Positions 8,540 to 17,665 of a stretch of 64,000 nucleotides of DNA are shown in pieces. Location: NCBI GenBank assembly GCA_016744475.1, contig JADGEH010000016.1, positions 1-64,000 on the forward strand, given 5' to 3'. The notes beneath the pieces were generated by a model. That model did no database searches, was not told the DNA's origin, and saw nothing but the letters and a program-made list of their open reading frames with translations. Both the position numbers and the translations under genes were made by a program. Each line of letters starts with the position of its first letter. Within the stretch, counting starts at the first letter, position 1. Source of the DNA: Thiotrichales bacterium (GTDB lineage: Bacteria; Pseudomonadota; Gammaproteobacteria; Beggiatoales; Beggiatoaceae).

Positions 8540-10255
8540 ATGACTTACAATAACGAAGCAAGGCACTACTTTAAGTTGAAAAATGGAATCATCAAGTCTT
8601 GCCCGCATACCATCAGCTATACACAAGGATTGAAAGGACTATTCAGAGGCTTTTTTATGGGACACAAGGCACGTCGCTCGTCATTTTCTACCCCCGTTAT
8701 TTATTATGACCATTCTGCTCAACATCAGGCTCTCAAATTAGTCCATCCTCATCAGCATCATTCCCGCTGGTTCACGGCGGGTATCTCTATTGTGGGTTTA
8801 TCTTTAGCTTGGTGGCTAAGCCAATCTAATGCGTCTTATGATGACACTAAAGTCCCGGAATATCGTATTTCTGGTTTTGACGCGAGCAGTGCTGTGGTGC
8901 CTGCCATCATTCAAAGCACCATGTCTTCTTCTGATTCTCATGAACGCCTTCAGCAGAAGAACGAGCCAGCACAACAGGATTTACTCGATTCAGCGACCTC
9001 TCCACAGGTTTTAGCCTCTTCACCAGTTTTAACCACTCCCATCGTACAGCCGCTAAAGGCTTCCGCTGTCTCTATTCCGGTTGTCGATAGTTCAACGACA
9101 CCTGTCAGCATACCTTCAGCTATTTCCCAATCTTCACCTGAAATCAGCACGACTTGGCAAGTATTAACCGTACAAAAAGGCGATACGCTATCCAAACTGT
9201 TTAGCCGCCATAATATTCGTCGCGCTGATTTATATCGTTTATTAAAGCTCAAAGCCCACAAAAGAACATTGACTCGTTTACGTCCTGGTCAGAACATTCA
9301 AGTTAAAGTGACTCCTGAAGGTGATTTGCTGGGTTTTCAAACAAAATTAAATTATCGCCAAGACTTGCTCATTGAAGTGGCTGAAAATGACATCGGTTTT
9401 AGTGCGCAAATACAAGAGCGTGAATTAGAAACCCGTATACTCAGTAAAGCGGGGGACATTCAGCATTCTTTGTTTGTAGATGCCAGAGAAGCGGGCATCA
9501 GCAGTAAAAAAATCAAAGAAATGATGAAGATATTCAATTGGGATATTGATTTTTCTCAAGATTTACATAAAGGCGATACCTTTAGTTTGGTCTATGAAAG
9601 TCTGTATTGTGATGGTGAGCATGTCAAAGATGAGGCGATTTTAGCTGCTGAATTCGTCAATCGTGGTTTAAGTTATCAAATCGTGCGCTACACAGACCCT
9701 TCAGGTTATACCGCTTATTATGATCCTGACGGGCATAGCTTACAAAAAGCCTTTATTCGTAATCCGGTTAAAATAGGACAGATCACTTCCGGCTTTAGCT
9801 TAAAACGGCATCATCCAGTTTTAAATAAAATACGTGCGCACAAAGGTGTGGATTATGGCGCACCCGCAGGCACTGCCATTTATGCGGCAGGCAATGGTAA
9901 AGTCGCTTTTGTTGGACGCAAAAACGGCTACGGGAATACAGTGATATTAGAGCACGGGGATAAATACAGTACCTTGTATGCGCACATGTCGGGCTTTGCC
10001 AAAGACTTAAGCCTAGGTCAAAAAGTCAAACAAGAGCAAGTCATTGGTTATGTGGGGCAAACAGGATTAGCTTCTGGCCCTCATCTACATTATGAATTCC
10101 GTATTGATGGTGAGCACAAAAACCCGCTGACGGTTAAATTGCCTAAAGCCACGCCTATTGCAGCGGAATATAAACAAGATTTTCTGGCTAAAACTCAAGT
10201 GTTAATGACGGCATTACGTGCTTCTGCTACCCAAGTGGCTTTAGTTAAAGAATAA
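8540..10255 (+). CDS. M23 (LytM-type) peptidoglycan DD-metallopeptidase, MepM-like
   Basis: Probable murein endopeptidase that cuts peptide cross-links during cell-wall growth. After a cytoplasmic basic segment there is one membrane anchor (WFTAGISIVGLSLAWWLS). A Ser/Thr/Pro-rich linker follows, then a LysM-like or OapA-like region (VLTVQKGDTLSKLF...LRPGQNIQV). The C-terminal zinc peptidase domain carries HKGVDYGAPAGT, YAHM and GPHLHYEFR, the HxxxD and HxH zinc ligands. ATG 8540 is preceded by ggagg and preferred over TTG 8507. Length 571. Such genes are commonly next to anmK in gammaproteobacteria, as here. Confidence 0.88.
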   Translation: MTYNNEARHYFKLKNGIIKSCPHTISYTQGLKGLFRGFFMGHKARRSSFSTPVIYYDHSAQHQALKLVHPHQHHSRWFTAGISIVGLSLAWWLSQSNASYDDTKVPEYRISGFDASSAVVPAIIQSTMSSSDSHERLQQKNEPAQQDLLDSATSPQVLASSPVLTTPIVQPLKASAVSIPVVDSSTTPVSIPSAISQSSPEISTTWQVLTVQKGDTLSKLFSRHNIRRADLYRLLKLKAHKRTLTRLRPGQNIQVKVTPEGDLLGFQTKLNYRQDLLIEVAENDIGFSAQIQERELETRILSKAGDIQHSLFVDAREAGISSKKIKEMMKIFNWDIDFSQDLHKGDTFSLVYESLYCDGEHVKDEAILAAEFVNRGLSYQIVRYTDPSGYTAYYDPDGHSLQKAFIRNPVKIGQITSGFSLKRHHPVLNKIRAHKGVDYGAPAGTAIYAAGNGKVAFVGRKNGYGNTVILEHGDKYSTLYAHMSGFAKDLSLGQKVKQEQVIGYVGQTGLASGPHLHYEFRIDGEHKNPLTVKLPKATPIAAEYKQDFLAKTQVLMTALRASATQVALVKE

Positions 10256-10264
10256 CGGGAATGC

Positions 10265-10299
10265 AAATGCCATTGCTTCAACTCGATGGCATTTTTTAT
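10265..10299 (+). terminator. intrinsic terminator that overlaps the start of anmK
   Basis: aaatgccat (10265-10273) pairs perfectly with atggcattt (10286-10294), followed by a T run. It begins nine bases after the M23 peptidase stop codon. The second arm contains a possible ATG (10286) of anmK, and the T run precedes the next ATG (10298). Confidence 0.75.
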
Positions 10300-11419
10300 G
10301 TCTAATCATTACATCGGTTTAATCTCAGGGACGAGCGCCGATGCTATTGATGCCGTTTTGGTCAATGCCTCTTCTGAAGGCTTTCAGCTTCTTGCCTCAC
10401 ATGCCCATCCTCTCCCTGACGATTATCATCAAACGGTGTTAGATTTAAGCCAAAGCGCTCAGCCTGTATATCCTTGGCAAATAGCGCGTTTAGATCAAGA
10501 GACTGCCGAATTATTCGCTCAAGCCGTTCAGGCTTTGCTACAAAAAGCTGAGATGTCCGCGACGCAGATTCAAGCCATTGGTAGCCACGGACAAACGCTT
10601 TATCATCTCGCCCCTCAACAAACTCAAGCTGGGCAAGTGCCTTTTACTTGGCAAATAGGTGATCCCAATCGCCTAGCTTACCGCACGGGTATTCCCGTCG
10701 TGGCTGATTTTCGCCGTAAAGATATGGCAGCCGGAGGGCAAGGTGCCCCCTTAGTGCCCGCTTTTCATTATGCCCAATTTAGACATCCCAAAGAAAACCG
10801 TATTGTGCTCAACACAGGCGGTATCGCTAACATCACTGTTTTACCCGCAGATACACAACAAGCGGTGTTAGGTTTTGATACGGGCCCTGCTAACTGTCTC
10901 ATGGATGCCTGGATATTGCGCCACAAAGCCTTGTCTATGGATGAAAACGGGGCTTGGGCGGCTACGGGACAAGTGCTCCCTGTCTTACTAGAGCGCTGTT
11001 TAAATGATCCCTACTTTGCTTTAGCCCCGCCTAAAAGTACGGGACGTGATTATTTTAATTTGTCCTGGTTAGCGCCGCATTTAGAAGGATTGGAATGGAC
11101 ACCCCAGAATGTGCAAGCGACTTTATTGCAACTGACTATTGAGACGGTTATCCAAGCGATACAGCCTTATTCAGCGCATCGCTTATTGGTGTGTGGCGGC
11201 GGGGCTTATAACGCGCATTTTATGCAGCAATTGCAAACACAGCTCCCGCACCTGAGCGTAGAGTCCACAGAGCATCAAGGGCTGTCTCCCGCTTGGGTGG
11301 AAGCCTGCTGTTTTGCATGGTTGGCTCAGCAACGTCTGCAAGCACAACCGGGCAACCTCCCCAGCGTGACGGGGGCTGCACAAGCGCTGGTATTAGGCGG
11401 ACTTTATCTTCCTGCTTAA
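10298..11419 (+). CDS. anmK: anhydro-N-acetylmuramic acid kinase
   Basis: Opens the anhydro ring and phosphorylates anhMurNAc to MurNAc-6-phosphate, a step of cell-wall recycling. It has the phosphate loop GLISGTSADAIDAVLV, the SHGQTLYH motif, VVADFRRKDMAAGGQGAPLVPAFH and LNTGGIANIT, all typical. Length 373 is normal. ATG 10298 gives the usual N-terminus. ATG 10286 is in frame but lies inside a terminator hairpin. No Shine-Dalgarno sequence is evident before either. Its partner in wall turnover is the hydrolase just upstream. Confidence 0.93.
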   Translation: MSNHYIGLISGTSADAIDAVLVNASSEGFQLLASHAHPLPDDYHQTVLDLSQSAQPVYPWQIARLDQETAELFAQAVQALLQKAEMSATQIQAIGSHGQTLYHLAPQQTQAGQVPFTWQIGDPNRLAYRTGIPVVADFRRKDMAAGGQGAPLVPAFHYAQFRHPKENRIVLNTGGIANITVLPADTQQAVLGFDTGPANCLMDAWILRHKALSMDENGAWAATGQVLPVLLERCLNDPYFALAPPKSTGRDYFNLSWLAPHLEGLEWTPQNVQATLLQLTIETVIQAIQPYSAHRLLVCGGGAYNAHFMQQLQTQLPHLSVESTEHQGLSPAWVEACCFAWLAQQRLQAQPGNLPSVTGAAQALVLGGLYLPA

Positions 11420-11449
11420 AAAGCCAATCAGCCTCAAATATCAACAGAC

Positions 11450-12760
11450 CTAACGTCCTTGCCAATGCTCGCTTAACGCAGGTAGCCATAAGGTGATCTC
11501 AGGCCAACTGACAATCAAAACAAGCGCTATGATTTGTAGCAAAACAAAGGGCCAGACACCACGATAAATCGTCTGTATATGAATCTCAGGCGGTGCCACC
11601 GCTTTAAGATAAAATAACGAAAAGCCAAAAGGCGGTGTGAGAAAAGAGGTTTGTAAATTGACGGCAATCAACACTGCAAACCACAGCAAATCAATGCCAA
11701 AGTAATTAGCAATGGGCGCGAGAATGGGCACCACCACAAAGCAAATTTCAATAAAATCCAGAAAAAAGCCCAACGCAAAAATCAGCGCCATGCTGAAGAA
11801 GAGAAAGCCCCATTGTCCGCCCGGTAAATTCGTGAATAAATCATGTACGATTTGATCCCCGCCCATCACGCGAAACACCATGCCAAAAGCAGTAGCCCCC
11901 ATCAAAATTAAAAAGACCATACTGGTTAAGCGCAAGCTTTGACGCATCGCATCATTCAAGCCTTGCCAGTTTAAGCGTCGATGCAATAAGGCCAGTAATA
12001 AGGCTCCCATGGCTCCTACCGCCGCTGATTCTGTGGGCGTAGCAATGCCGAAAAAAATCGATCCTAAGACTAAAAAAATCAGCAATAAAGGCGGGAATAA
12101 ACTCCTCAAAATACGCCAGAGACTTAAAGGTGTGTTGGCAGGCATGGCGGGCGCACTGTCGGGTTCACGCCAAGCTTTCCAGCCAATATAAAGCAAAAAT
12201 AAACTAACAATCAGTAACCCAGGCATGATAGCGCCCATAAACAATTGCCCCACTGGCACACCAATCACATCACCCAGTAAAATCAAAACAATACTGGGTG
12301 GGATAATTTGTCCCAATGTGCCGGACGCGGCAATGGTGCCTGTCGCCAATGTCGGGGAGTAATGGTGTTTCAGCAGCGTGGGTAAAGCAATGACCCCCAT
12401 AGTGACAACCGTCGCACCCACCACACCGGTGGCAGCCGCCAAAAAAGCTCCCACTATCACAATGGCTATGGCTAATCCACCGCGCATTCTGCCAAATAAT
12501 TGCCCCATGGTTTCTAGCAGGTCTTCAGCCAAGCCTGACTTCTCTAATATCAAGCCCATAAAAATAAATAACGGCACCGCCAACAAGGTGAAGTTGCTCA
12601 TAATGCCCCAGATACGCATGGGCAATAGCTCGAAGACCTCTAACCCGACAAAAATTCCGCCAAATAGCAGAGCCACAGCCGACAGGGTGAGCGCGACTGG
12701 GTAGCCCAATAGCAGCAAAAACATGAGTACCGCAAACATGATTAAGGCCCAAATGTCCAT
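11450..12760 (-). CDS. dctM: TRAP transporter large permease (DctM-type)
   Basis: About twelve hydrophobic helices make up the 436-residue inner-membrane subunit of a tripartite ATP-independent periplasmic transporter, which takes up organic acids or similar solutes with Na+. Typical DctM stretches include GVVGATVVTMGVIALPTLLK, GTIAASGTLGQIIPPSIVLI and LQTSFLTPPFGFSLFYLK. It begins on the base where the dctQ stop codon ends. The substrate cannot be told because the binding protein is not nearby. Confidence 0.92.
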   Translation of the reverse strand: MDIWALIMFAVLMFLLLLGYPVALTLSAVALLFGGIFVGLEVFELLPMRIWGIMSNFTLLAVPLFIFMGLILEKSGLAEDLLETMGQLFGRMRGGLAIAIVIVGAFLAAATGVVGATVVTMGVIALPTLLKHHYSPTLATGTIAASGTLGQIIPPSIVLILLGDVIGVPVGQLFMGAIMPGLLIVSLFLLYIGWKAWREPDSAPAMPANTPLSLWRILRSLFPPLLLIFLVLGSIFFGIATPTESAAVGAMGALLLALLHRRLNWQGLNDAMRQSLRLTSMVFLILMGATAFGMVFRVMGGDQIVHDLFTNLPGGQWGFLFFSMALIFALGFFLDFIEICFVVVPILAPIANYFGIDLLWFAVLIAVNLQTSFLTPPFGFSLFYLKAVAPPEIHIQTIYRGVWPFVLLQIIALVLIVSWPEITLWLPALSEHWQGR

Positions 12761-13335
12761 TAATACAAATCCTCCTTAGACACATCATGCTCTAAATCTT
12801 CAGCCGGTGGCGGTGCTTTACCCCATAAAAATAAAGCTTCCTGAATGGCTTGCGAGAGAGCTTGCAAAAATAACAAGCCAAAGCCCCACAGCATGGCTGA
12901 TTTTAATATCCAGCGTTGCGGTAAACCGCCCGGATCAGGAGAGCCTTCGGCTTGCCAGTAAGCATTGCTCACAAAAGGCCAAGCGCTGTAGATCATCAGT
13001 AAACAAAAAGGCATAAGAAACAAGAGACTGCCGAAGAGATTCACCCAGGCGCGACGCACGGGTGTCATCAAACGACTTTGATAAAGAATATCCACCCGAA
13101 CATGCTGATCATGCTTGAGCGTATAAGCTGCGCCTAATAAAAAACTCATAGCAAACAGATGCCATTCGAGTTCTTGTAGTCCGACCCAGCTGTGATTAAA
13201 AACATAACGCTGTATCACGTTGTGAGTGATCAACAGCGTCATAGCCAGAATAAGCCAAGCGCTGAGTCTCCCCACCCATTCATTCAGCGTATCAATGCTT
13301 TGAGCGAGTTGGGTGAGCCATTTTATTGAAATCAT
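12760..13335 (-). CDS. dctQ: TRAP transporter small permease (DctQ-type)
   Basis: A 191-residue four-helix membrane protein with the usual DctQ features: a Trp-rich N-terminal helix, QRYVFNHSWVGLQELEWHLFAMSFLLGAAYTLKHDQHVRVDI, and a short acidic C-terminus. It precedes and touches dctM. No gene for the periplasmic binding protein DctP is present in the 600 bases upstream or anywhere in the window. Confidence 0.88.
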   Translation of the reverse strand: MISIKWLTQLAQSIDTLNEWVGRLSAWLILAMTLLITHNVIQRYVFNHSWVGLQELEWHLFAMSFLLGAAYTLKHDQHVRVDILYQSRLMTPVRRAWVNLFGSLLFLMPFCLLMIYSAWPFVSNAYWQAEGSPDPGGLPQRWILKSAMLWGFGLLFLQALSQAIQEALFLWGKAPPPAEDLEHDVSKEDLY

Positions 13336-13401
13336 GAGGTTTTAGTCATTAATAGAAGTTTTTTTAGTATCACGTTGCTTGCCGTTGGAATGCCAACAGA
13401 G

Positions 13402-13482
13402 CCTAGCGTGGATGTGAGAATATTGTTTTGGAAAAACCGCATATTGTAACGGTTTTTTATCTTATCAGCGGTAAACGCTAGG
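13402..13482. promoter_or_regulatory. nested inverted repeats upstream of dctQ
   Basis: An outer pair cctagcgt (13402-13409) and acgctagg (13475-13482) encloses an inner pair aaaaaccg (13432-13439) and cggttttt (13450-13457). The inner hairpin is followed by T on either strand and could act as a terminator or attenuator in the dctQM leader. Confidence 0.5.
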
Positions 13483-13702
13483 TAGTTTTAGTGGTTATCG
13501 AGCAGATAGGCCATATATTGTTTTTAGAGCCTGCTTGAATTGTCATTTTTTGTTATATTTGTCCGTTTTGAAAATACTTTGCCCGCATTATGCAGGCACC
13601 CAATGTGGTGTGATGGCGACTGGACGGTGTTTTCAAGCGTAAAAAACAAGCCTTTACCTCACATCATTCACACCTATTTGATAGATACGTCGCCATTGAC
13701 TA

Positions 13703-13862
13703 GGAGCCTATACGAAAACGGGATAATCGGCTGCAAACCCGCCCTTTTGGTCAGGTTTTCCGTTTTTTTCGTTAAATAGCGCGCTATTCGCCTTAAAAAA
13801 CCGAAAAACCTGCCTCAAAATGGCGAATTTTCGCTTCGATTCCCCATCCTCGTATAGGTTCT
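13703..13862 (-). repeat. family-1 hairpin repeat, copy C (inverted)
   Basis: Complete copy in the opposite orientation, with termini ggagcctatacga and cgtataggttct and a perfect apical stem aatagc-gc-gctatt. It lies 40 bases upstream of the glnD -10 element. Confidence 0.9.
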
Positions 13863-13902
13863 AATCTTGAAGATTTGCACACTTAAACCACTGTCTTCAG
13901 GC

Positions 13903-13908
13903 TATAAT
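13903..13908 (+). promoter_or_regulatory. -10 element of the likely glnD promoter
   Basis: A consensus tataat lies 36 bases before the glnD ATG. The best upstream hexamer, ttgcac at 13875-13880, is 22 bases away, too far for a normal -35, so an activator or extended contacts may be needed. Confidence 0.45.
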
Positions 13909-13944
13909 GCCTGACTCCACTTCTCTCCTGGCTGCCTGACATCC

Positions 13945-16626
13945 ATGTATTACGACGACGCTTATATTGATCCCCAATTGTTTGATGCGAAAGCCTTTCA
14001 ACAAACACTGAACCAAACACAATCGCCCATTCCGGTGTTTCGTAATGCCTTAAAACAAGGCGATGAAATATTAAATGAACGTTTTGAGGCGCATTCTTCA
14101 GCGCGTGAAGTGGTGCCACAACGGGCTTGGTTAATGGATCGTATTTTAGAACAGGCTTGGCAGCTTCACGCTTGGTCGCAGCCGACGCAACTGGCTCTCA
14201 TCGCCGTGGGTGGTTATGGACGACAAGAATTACATCCCGCCTCAGATATCGATTTACTCTTGCTGGCAAACTCCGATTTAGATCCCGAAACCCAAAGCAG
14301 CGTAGAAAATTTTCTCATGTTTTTGTGGGACATCGGTTTAGAAGTGGGGCACAGTGTACGCACCTTGAATGAATGCCAAGAAGCTGCTAAAGCAGACATC
14401 ACCGTGATTACCAATTTGATGGAATCTCGATTATTAATGGGCGAACAATATTTATTTGAGGCCATGCAAAGTTTAACGCTGCCAGAAAATATCTGGGCAG
14501 ACCGAGATTTCTTTGAAGGAAAAGCAGAAGAACAATGCCAACGACATCATAAATTTTATGACACCGCTTATAACCTAGAACCGAATATTAAAGATGGCCC
14601 AGGTGGTTTACGAGATATTCAAACCATCGCTTGGGTCGCCAAACGACATTTCAATGCCAACCAATTGCATGATTTAATTCGCTATGGATTCTTAACAGAA
14701 GAAGAATATAAAACTTTAATTAAAGCACAAGAGTTTCTTTGGCGTATTCGGTATATGCTGCATCAATTAACAGGTCGTCATGAAGACCGTTTAGGCTTTG
14801 ATTATCAACGCACCTTAGCCAAGAAATTTGGTTTTGAAGATGGAGAAAAACGTCTGGGTGTTGAAGCCTTCATGAAGCAATATTATCGCACGGCTTGGGA
14901 AGTCAACAGTCTGAATGAAATTTTATTACAACTGTTTGAAGAAGCCATTCTTTATTCGGGCCCTACTCACATCAAACCTCTGAGCAGTCGATTTCAAGTA
15001 TGTAATGGTTTTATTGAAATCACCCATGACAAAGTATTTGCCGATTACCCTTTCTCTTTGCTAGAAATCTTTTTAATGCTTCAGCATCATCCAGAAATCA
15101 AAGGGATTCGTGCCAGCACAGCACGTTTATTGCGCTATTACACCTATTTAATTGATACCGCTTTCCATAAAGATTTACGTGCACGTAGTTTATTCTTTGA
15201 AATCATTCGTCAGCCCAATGGTATTACTCGTGCTTTACGCATGATGGCACGTTATGGCGTATTGGCTTCTTATTTACCCGCATTTGGTGCTGTCACAGGA
15301 CAAATGCAATATGATTTGTTCCATGTGTATACCGTGGATCAACACACCTTATTTCTCATTCGCAATTTGCGCCGCTTTACGATTAAAGCCTTTCGTCAAG
15401 AATTTCCATTATGTTCTGATGTGATGGCGGATTTACCCAAACCCGAATTACTCTACTTGGCAGGTTTATTTCATGACATCGCCAAAGGACGTGGCGGCGA
15501 TCATTCCGCTTTAGGGCAACCTGAAGCGTTGGAATTTTGCAAAGCCCATGGCTTAAGTGATTTTGATAGCCGCTTTGTCGCTTGGCTGGTGAAAAGTCAT
15601 CTTCTGATGTCCACCACCGCACAGCGCCAAGATATTACCGATCCCGATGTCATCAATGCTTTTGCGCAACGCATGGGCGATAAAAACCATCTGGATTACC
15701 TGTATTTACTGACAGTCGCTGACATTCGTGCCACCAATCCGACACTGTGGAATAGTTGGAAAGGCTCATTGCTAGAAAGCCTATACCATAAAACCAAATA
15801 CGCACTGATCAAGGGCTTACAAAATCCCATTGATAAAAATGTGCGAGTACGAGACATCCAAGTTGAAGCCAGACGCTTATTGCAAGAGCACGCACAAGAT
15901 GCAGTGAATAACCTTTGGCAAGCCATACACCGTGATTACTTCCTACGCACTTCACCGTCGGATATAGCGCAAGAAACCCACGCCATGTTGGATAAACCCG
16001 CGAATCAGCCCTTAGTTATGATTCGAGATGGAATGCAGGGCTGTACAGAATTCATGATCTATTCAGAAAATACAGACTCTTTGTTTGTGGATACCACACT
16101 CTACTTAGAACAACAAAACGTCACCATTGTCGATGCCTATTTAGTCGGTACCGCCAGTGGGCATTGCACCTTGCTCAATTACACCGTCTTGGAAGAAGAA
16201 GGGCAACCGATTGAAAGCCGAGAACGTGCTGAAACCATTTGTCGAGGACTCATGGAGACCCTGCTATCAGATTCTCGCTTTGCCCCGATTAATCGCCGCC
16301 AACCGCCACAGGTGAAACACTTTCCAGTGCCGACGCGGGTGGTATTCAAGGTAGATTACGTCAATCAGCATACCGTGATGGAAATTGTTACAACTGATCG
16401 TCCTGGCGTGTTATCTCGTATAGCGCAGGCGATGATGAAATGTGATGTGCGTATTAAAAATGCTAAAATTGCTACCTTTGGCACAAGAGTTGAAGATACT
16501 TTTCATATTACAGACAGCCACAACCGCCCGCTTAATCTACCCGATCAACTTGATAAATTGCAGGAACAGTTATCTCTTTTATTAGATGAAACTCAACTTG
16601 AATCTCCTGCATCTATTGCCATCTAG
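13945..16626 (+). CDS. glnD: bifunctional uridylyltransferase/uridylyl-removing enzyme
   Basis: Senses glutamine and adds or removes UMP on PII proteins, thereby controlling nitrogen assimilation. The nucleotidyltransferase domain has GGYGRQELHPASDIDLLLL (about residue 90). A helical PII-UTase domain follows (NIKDGPGGLRDIQTIAWVAKRHF), then the HD hydrolase domain with LFHDIAKGRGGDHS (about 512-525) and two C-terminal ACT domains, the second with EIVTTDRPGVLSRIAQAM. All catalytic residues appear intact. At 893 residues it has full length. Stands alone, with no PII gene nearby. Confidence 0.96.
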   Translation: MYYDDAYIDPQLFDAKAFQQTLNQTQSPIPVFRNALKQGDEILNERFEAHSSAREVVPQRAWLMDRILEQAWQLHAWSQPTQLALIAVGGYGRQELHPASDIDLLLLANSDLDPETQSSVENFLMFLWDIGLEVGHSVRTLNECQEAAKADITVITNLMESRLLMGEQYLFEAMQSLTLPENIWADRDFFEGKAEEQCQRHHKFYDTAYNLEPNIKDGPGGLRDIQTIAWVAKRHFNANQLHDLIRYGFLTEEEYKTLIKAQEFLWRIRYMLHQLTGRHEDRLGFDYQRTLAKKFGFEDGEKRLGVEAFMKQYYRTAWEVNSLNEILLQLFEEAILYSGPTHIKPLSSRFQVCNGFIEITHDKVFADYPFSLLEIFLMLQHHPEIKGIRASTARLLRYYTYLIDTAFHKDLRARSLFFEIIRQPNGITRALRMMARYGVLASYLPAFGAVTGQMQYDLFHVYTVDQHTLFLIRNLRRFTIKAFRQEFPLCSDVMADLPKPELLYLAGLFHDIAKGRGGDHSALGQPEALEFCKAHGLSDFDSRFVAWLVKSHLLMSTTAQRQDITDPDVINAFAQRMGDKNHLDYLYLLTVADIRATNPTLWNSWKGSLLESLYHKTKYALIKGLQNPIDKNVRVRDIQVEARRLLQEHAQDAVNNLWQAIHRDYFLRTSPSDIAQETHAMLDKPANQPLVMIRDGMQGCTEFMIYSENTDSLFVDTTLYLEQQNVTIVDAYLVGTASGHCTLLNYTVLEEEGQPIESRERAETICRGLMETLLSDSRFAPINRRQPPQVKHFPVPTRVVFKVDYVNQHTVMEIVTTDRPGVLSRIAQAMMKCDVRIKNAKIATFGTRVEDTFHITDSHNRPLNLPDQLDKLQEQLSLLLDETQLESPASIAI

Positions 16627-16657
16627 TCTTAAGAACATCAAATATTACGTATTAAAC

Positions 16658-16679
16658 ATTAATAAATAACATTATTAAT
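16658..16679. promoter_or_regulatory. AT-rich palindrome upstream of the roadblock gene
   Basis: attaataa and ttattaat form perfect 8-base arms around a 6-base spacer, 32 bases after glnD and about 85 before the roadblock ATG. This could be a dimeric operator. As a hairpin it would be weak. Confidence 0.35.
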
Positions 16680-16762
16680 TATATGGAAAACAACATCGTA
16701 TTACTATATTCTTTATATCGAATCACCCTATTGACTTTAAATGAATCGCAAGGAGACCCTTC

Positions 16763-17125
16763 ATGCGTGATGATATGATCGCTGCTACATTAAATGAACT
16801 CAATGGCAGTTCTGCTGAAATTGAAGCTTCCGCTGTTATTTCTACTGATGGATTGGTAATTTCTTCATTATTACCACAAACCATGGATGAAGATCGTGTG
16901 GGAGCGATGGCCGCAGCCATGCTTTCATTAGGTGAGCGTACTGCACAAGAGCTTGAACGAGGAGAATTAGAGCAAGTGCTGATTAAAGGTAACAAAGGCT
17001 ATGTATTAATGACCCATGCAGGCCCTAATACTGTAGTCAGCGTAGTGGCCAAAGCCTCAGCTAAATTAGGTTTGATTTTCTTAGATATAAAACGTGCCGC
17101 AGAAGCCATTGAAAAACTCATCTAA
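16763..17125 (+). CDS. roadblock/LC7 domain protein (MglB-like)
   Basis: A single roadblock/LC7 domain of 120 residues. The pattern is an N-terminal helix (LNELNGSSAEIEASAVISTDGLVISSLLP), the central helix DRVGAMAAAMLSLGERTAQELERG, and strands QVLIKGNKGYVLMTHAG and VVSVVAKASAKLGLIFLDIKRAA. Roadblock proteins dimerise and commonly act as GTPase-activating or scaffold partners of MglA-like small GTPases. Such a GTPase lies 2 kb downstream. Strong site aaggag before ATG 16763. Cotranscribed with the CZB gene 60 bases downstream. Confidence 0.85.
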   Translation: MRDDMIAATLNELNGSSAEIEASAVISTDGLVISSLLPQTMDEDRVGAMAAAMLSLGERTAQELERGELEQVLIKGNKGYVLMTHAGPNTVVSVVAKASAKLGLIFLDIKRAAEAIEKLI

Positions 17126-17185
17126 TATTGACCCATTGCGTTATCGCAACAAACAATGACAAAGAATATCAGGAGGTAACTGAAA

Positions 17186-17545
17186 ATGGCAGGCAAGGCA
17201 TTCTTCTTAATGCGCTTGAATGATCATGTGCAATATCTGAAACATGTCACTGACACCTTAGATGGGAAACACAGCTTTACTGGTACATCACATACGGATT
17301 GTAAACTAGGCCAGTGGATTTATGGTGAAGGTGAAGCAGAAATTCAAACATTGACTCATCCTCAAGCAAAAGACATCTTTGATAGTATCAAAGAACCTCA
17401 TGAAAAATTTCATACCATCAGTAAACAAGCATTAGAGATGTACGCCAATGGTGATACGGATGGCGCTAAAAAAACAACCACCCAAATGCATGTGTTATCT
17501 ACCCAAATTTATAATAAATTATTGGACTTAGATGGCATGAGTTAA
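17186..17545 (+). CDS. stand-alone CZB (chemoreceptor zinc-binding) domain protein
   Basis: 119 residues that match one CZB domain. The zinc ligands expected for the 3His/1Cys site are H14, C39 (in the CxLGxW signature CKLGQW), H72 and H76 (HEKFH). CZB domains regulate chemoreceptors or diguanylate cyclases in response to zinc or hypochlorous acid. As a free-standing protein it may regulate a partner in trans. Its ribosome-binding site aggaggtaactg is near perfect, which suggests high expression. A terminator follows, so roadblock and CZB form one transcription unit. Confidence 0.85.
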   Translation: MAGKAFFLMRLNDHVQYLKHVTDTLDGKHSFTGTSHTDCKLGQWIYGEGEAEIQTLTHPQAKDIFDSIKEPHEKFHTISKQALEMYANGDTDGAKKTTTQMHVLSTQIYNKLLDLDGMS

Positions 17546-17602
17546 GCATTTAATGCTATGCCGTTTGTAGGGTATAACAGGCTTAAACTGACTTTGTAAT
17601 TC

Positions 17603-17655
17603 AAGCGTGTCGTTTTCTCAGCAATCAGTCTGTAGAAAAACGTACACGCTTTTTT
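17603..17655 (+). terminator. intrinsic terminator after the roadblock-CZB pair
   Basis: aagcgtgt (17603-17610) pairs with acacgctt (17644-17651), extended inward by cgttttct against agaaaa plus cg with small bulges, and followed by a T run. Confidence 0.8.
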
Positions 17656-17665
17656 AATGTATTGA

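Noticed and set aside
11220-11489. Antisense frame of 89 residues across the anmK end
   Set aside because: Shadow of the anmK coding sequence with no family features.
13540-13779. 79-residue frame upstream of glnD
   Set aside because: Its second half lies in repeat copy C and its first half has no supporting features.
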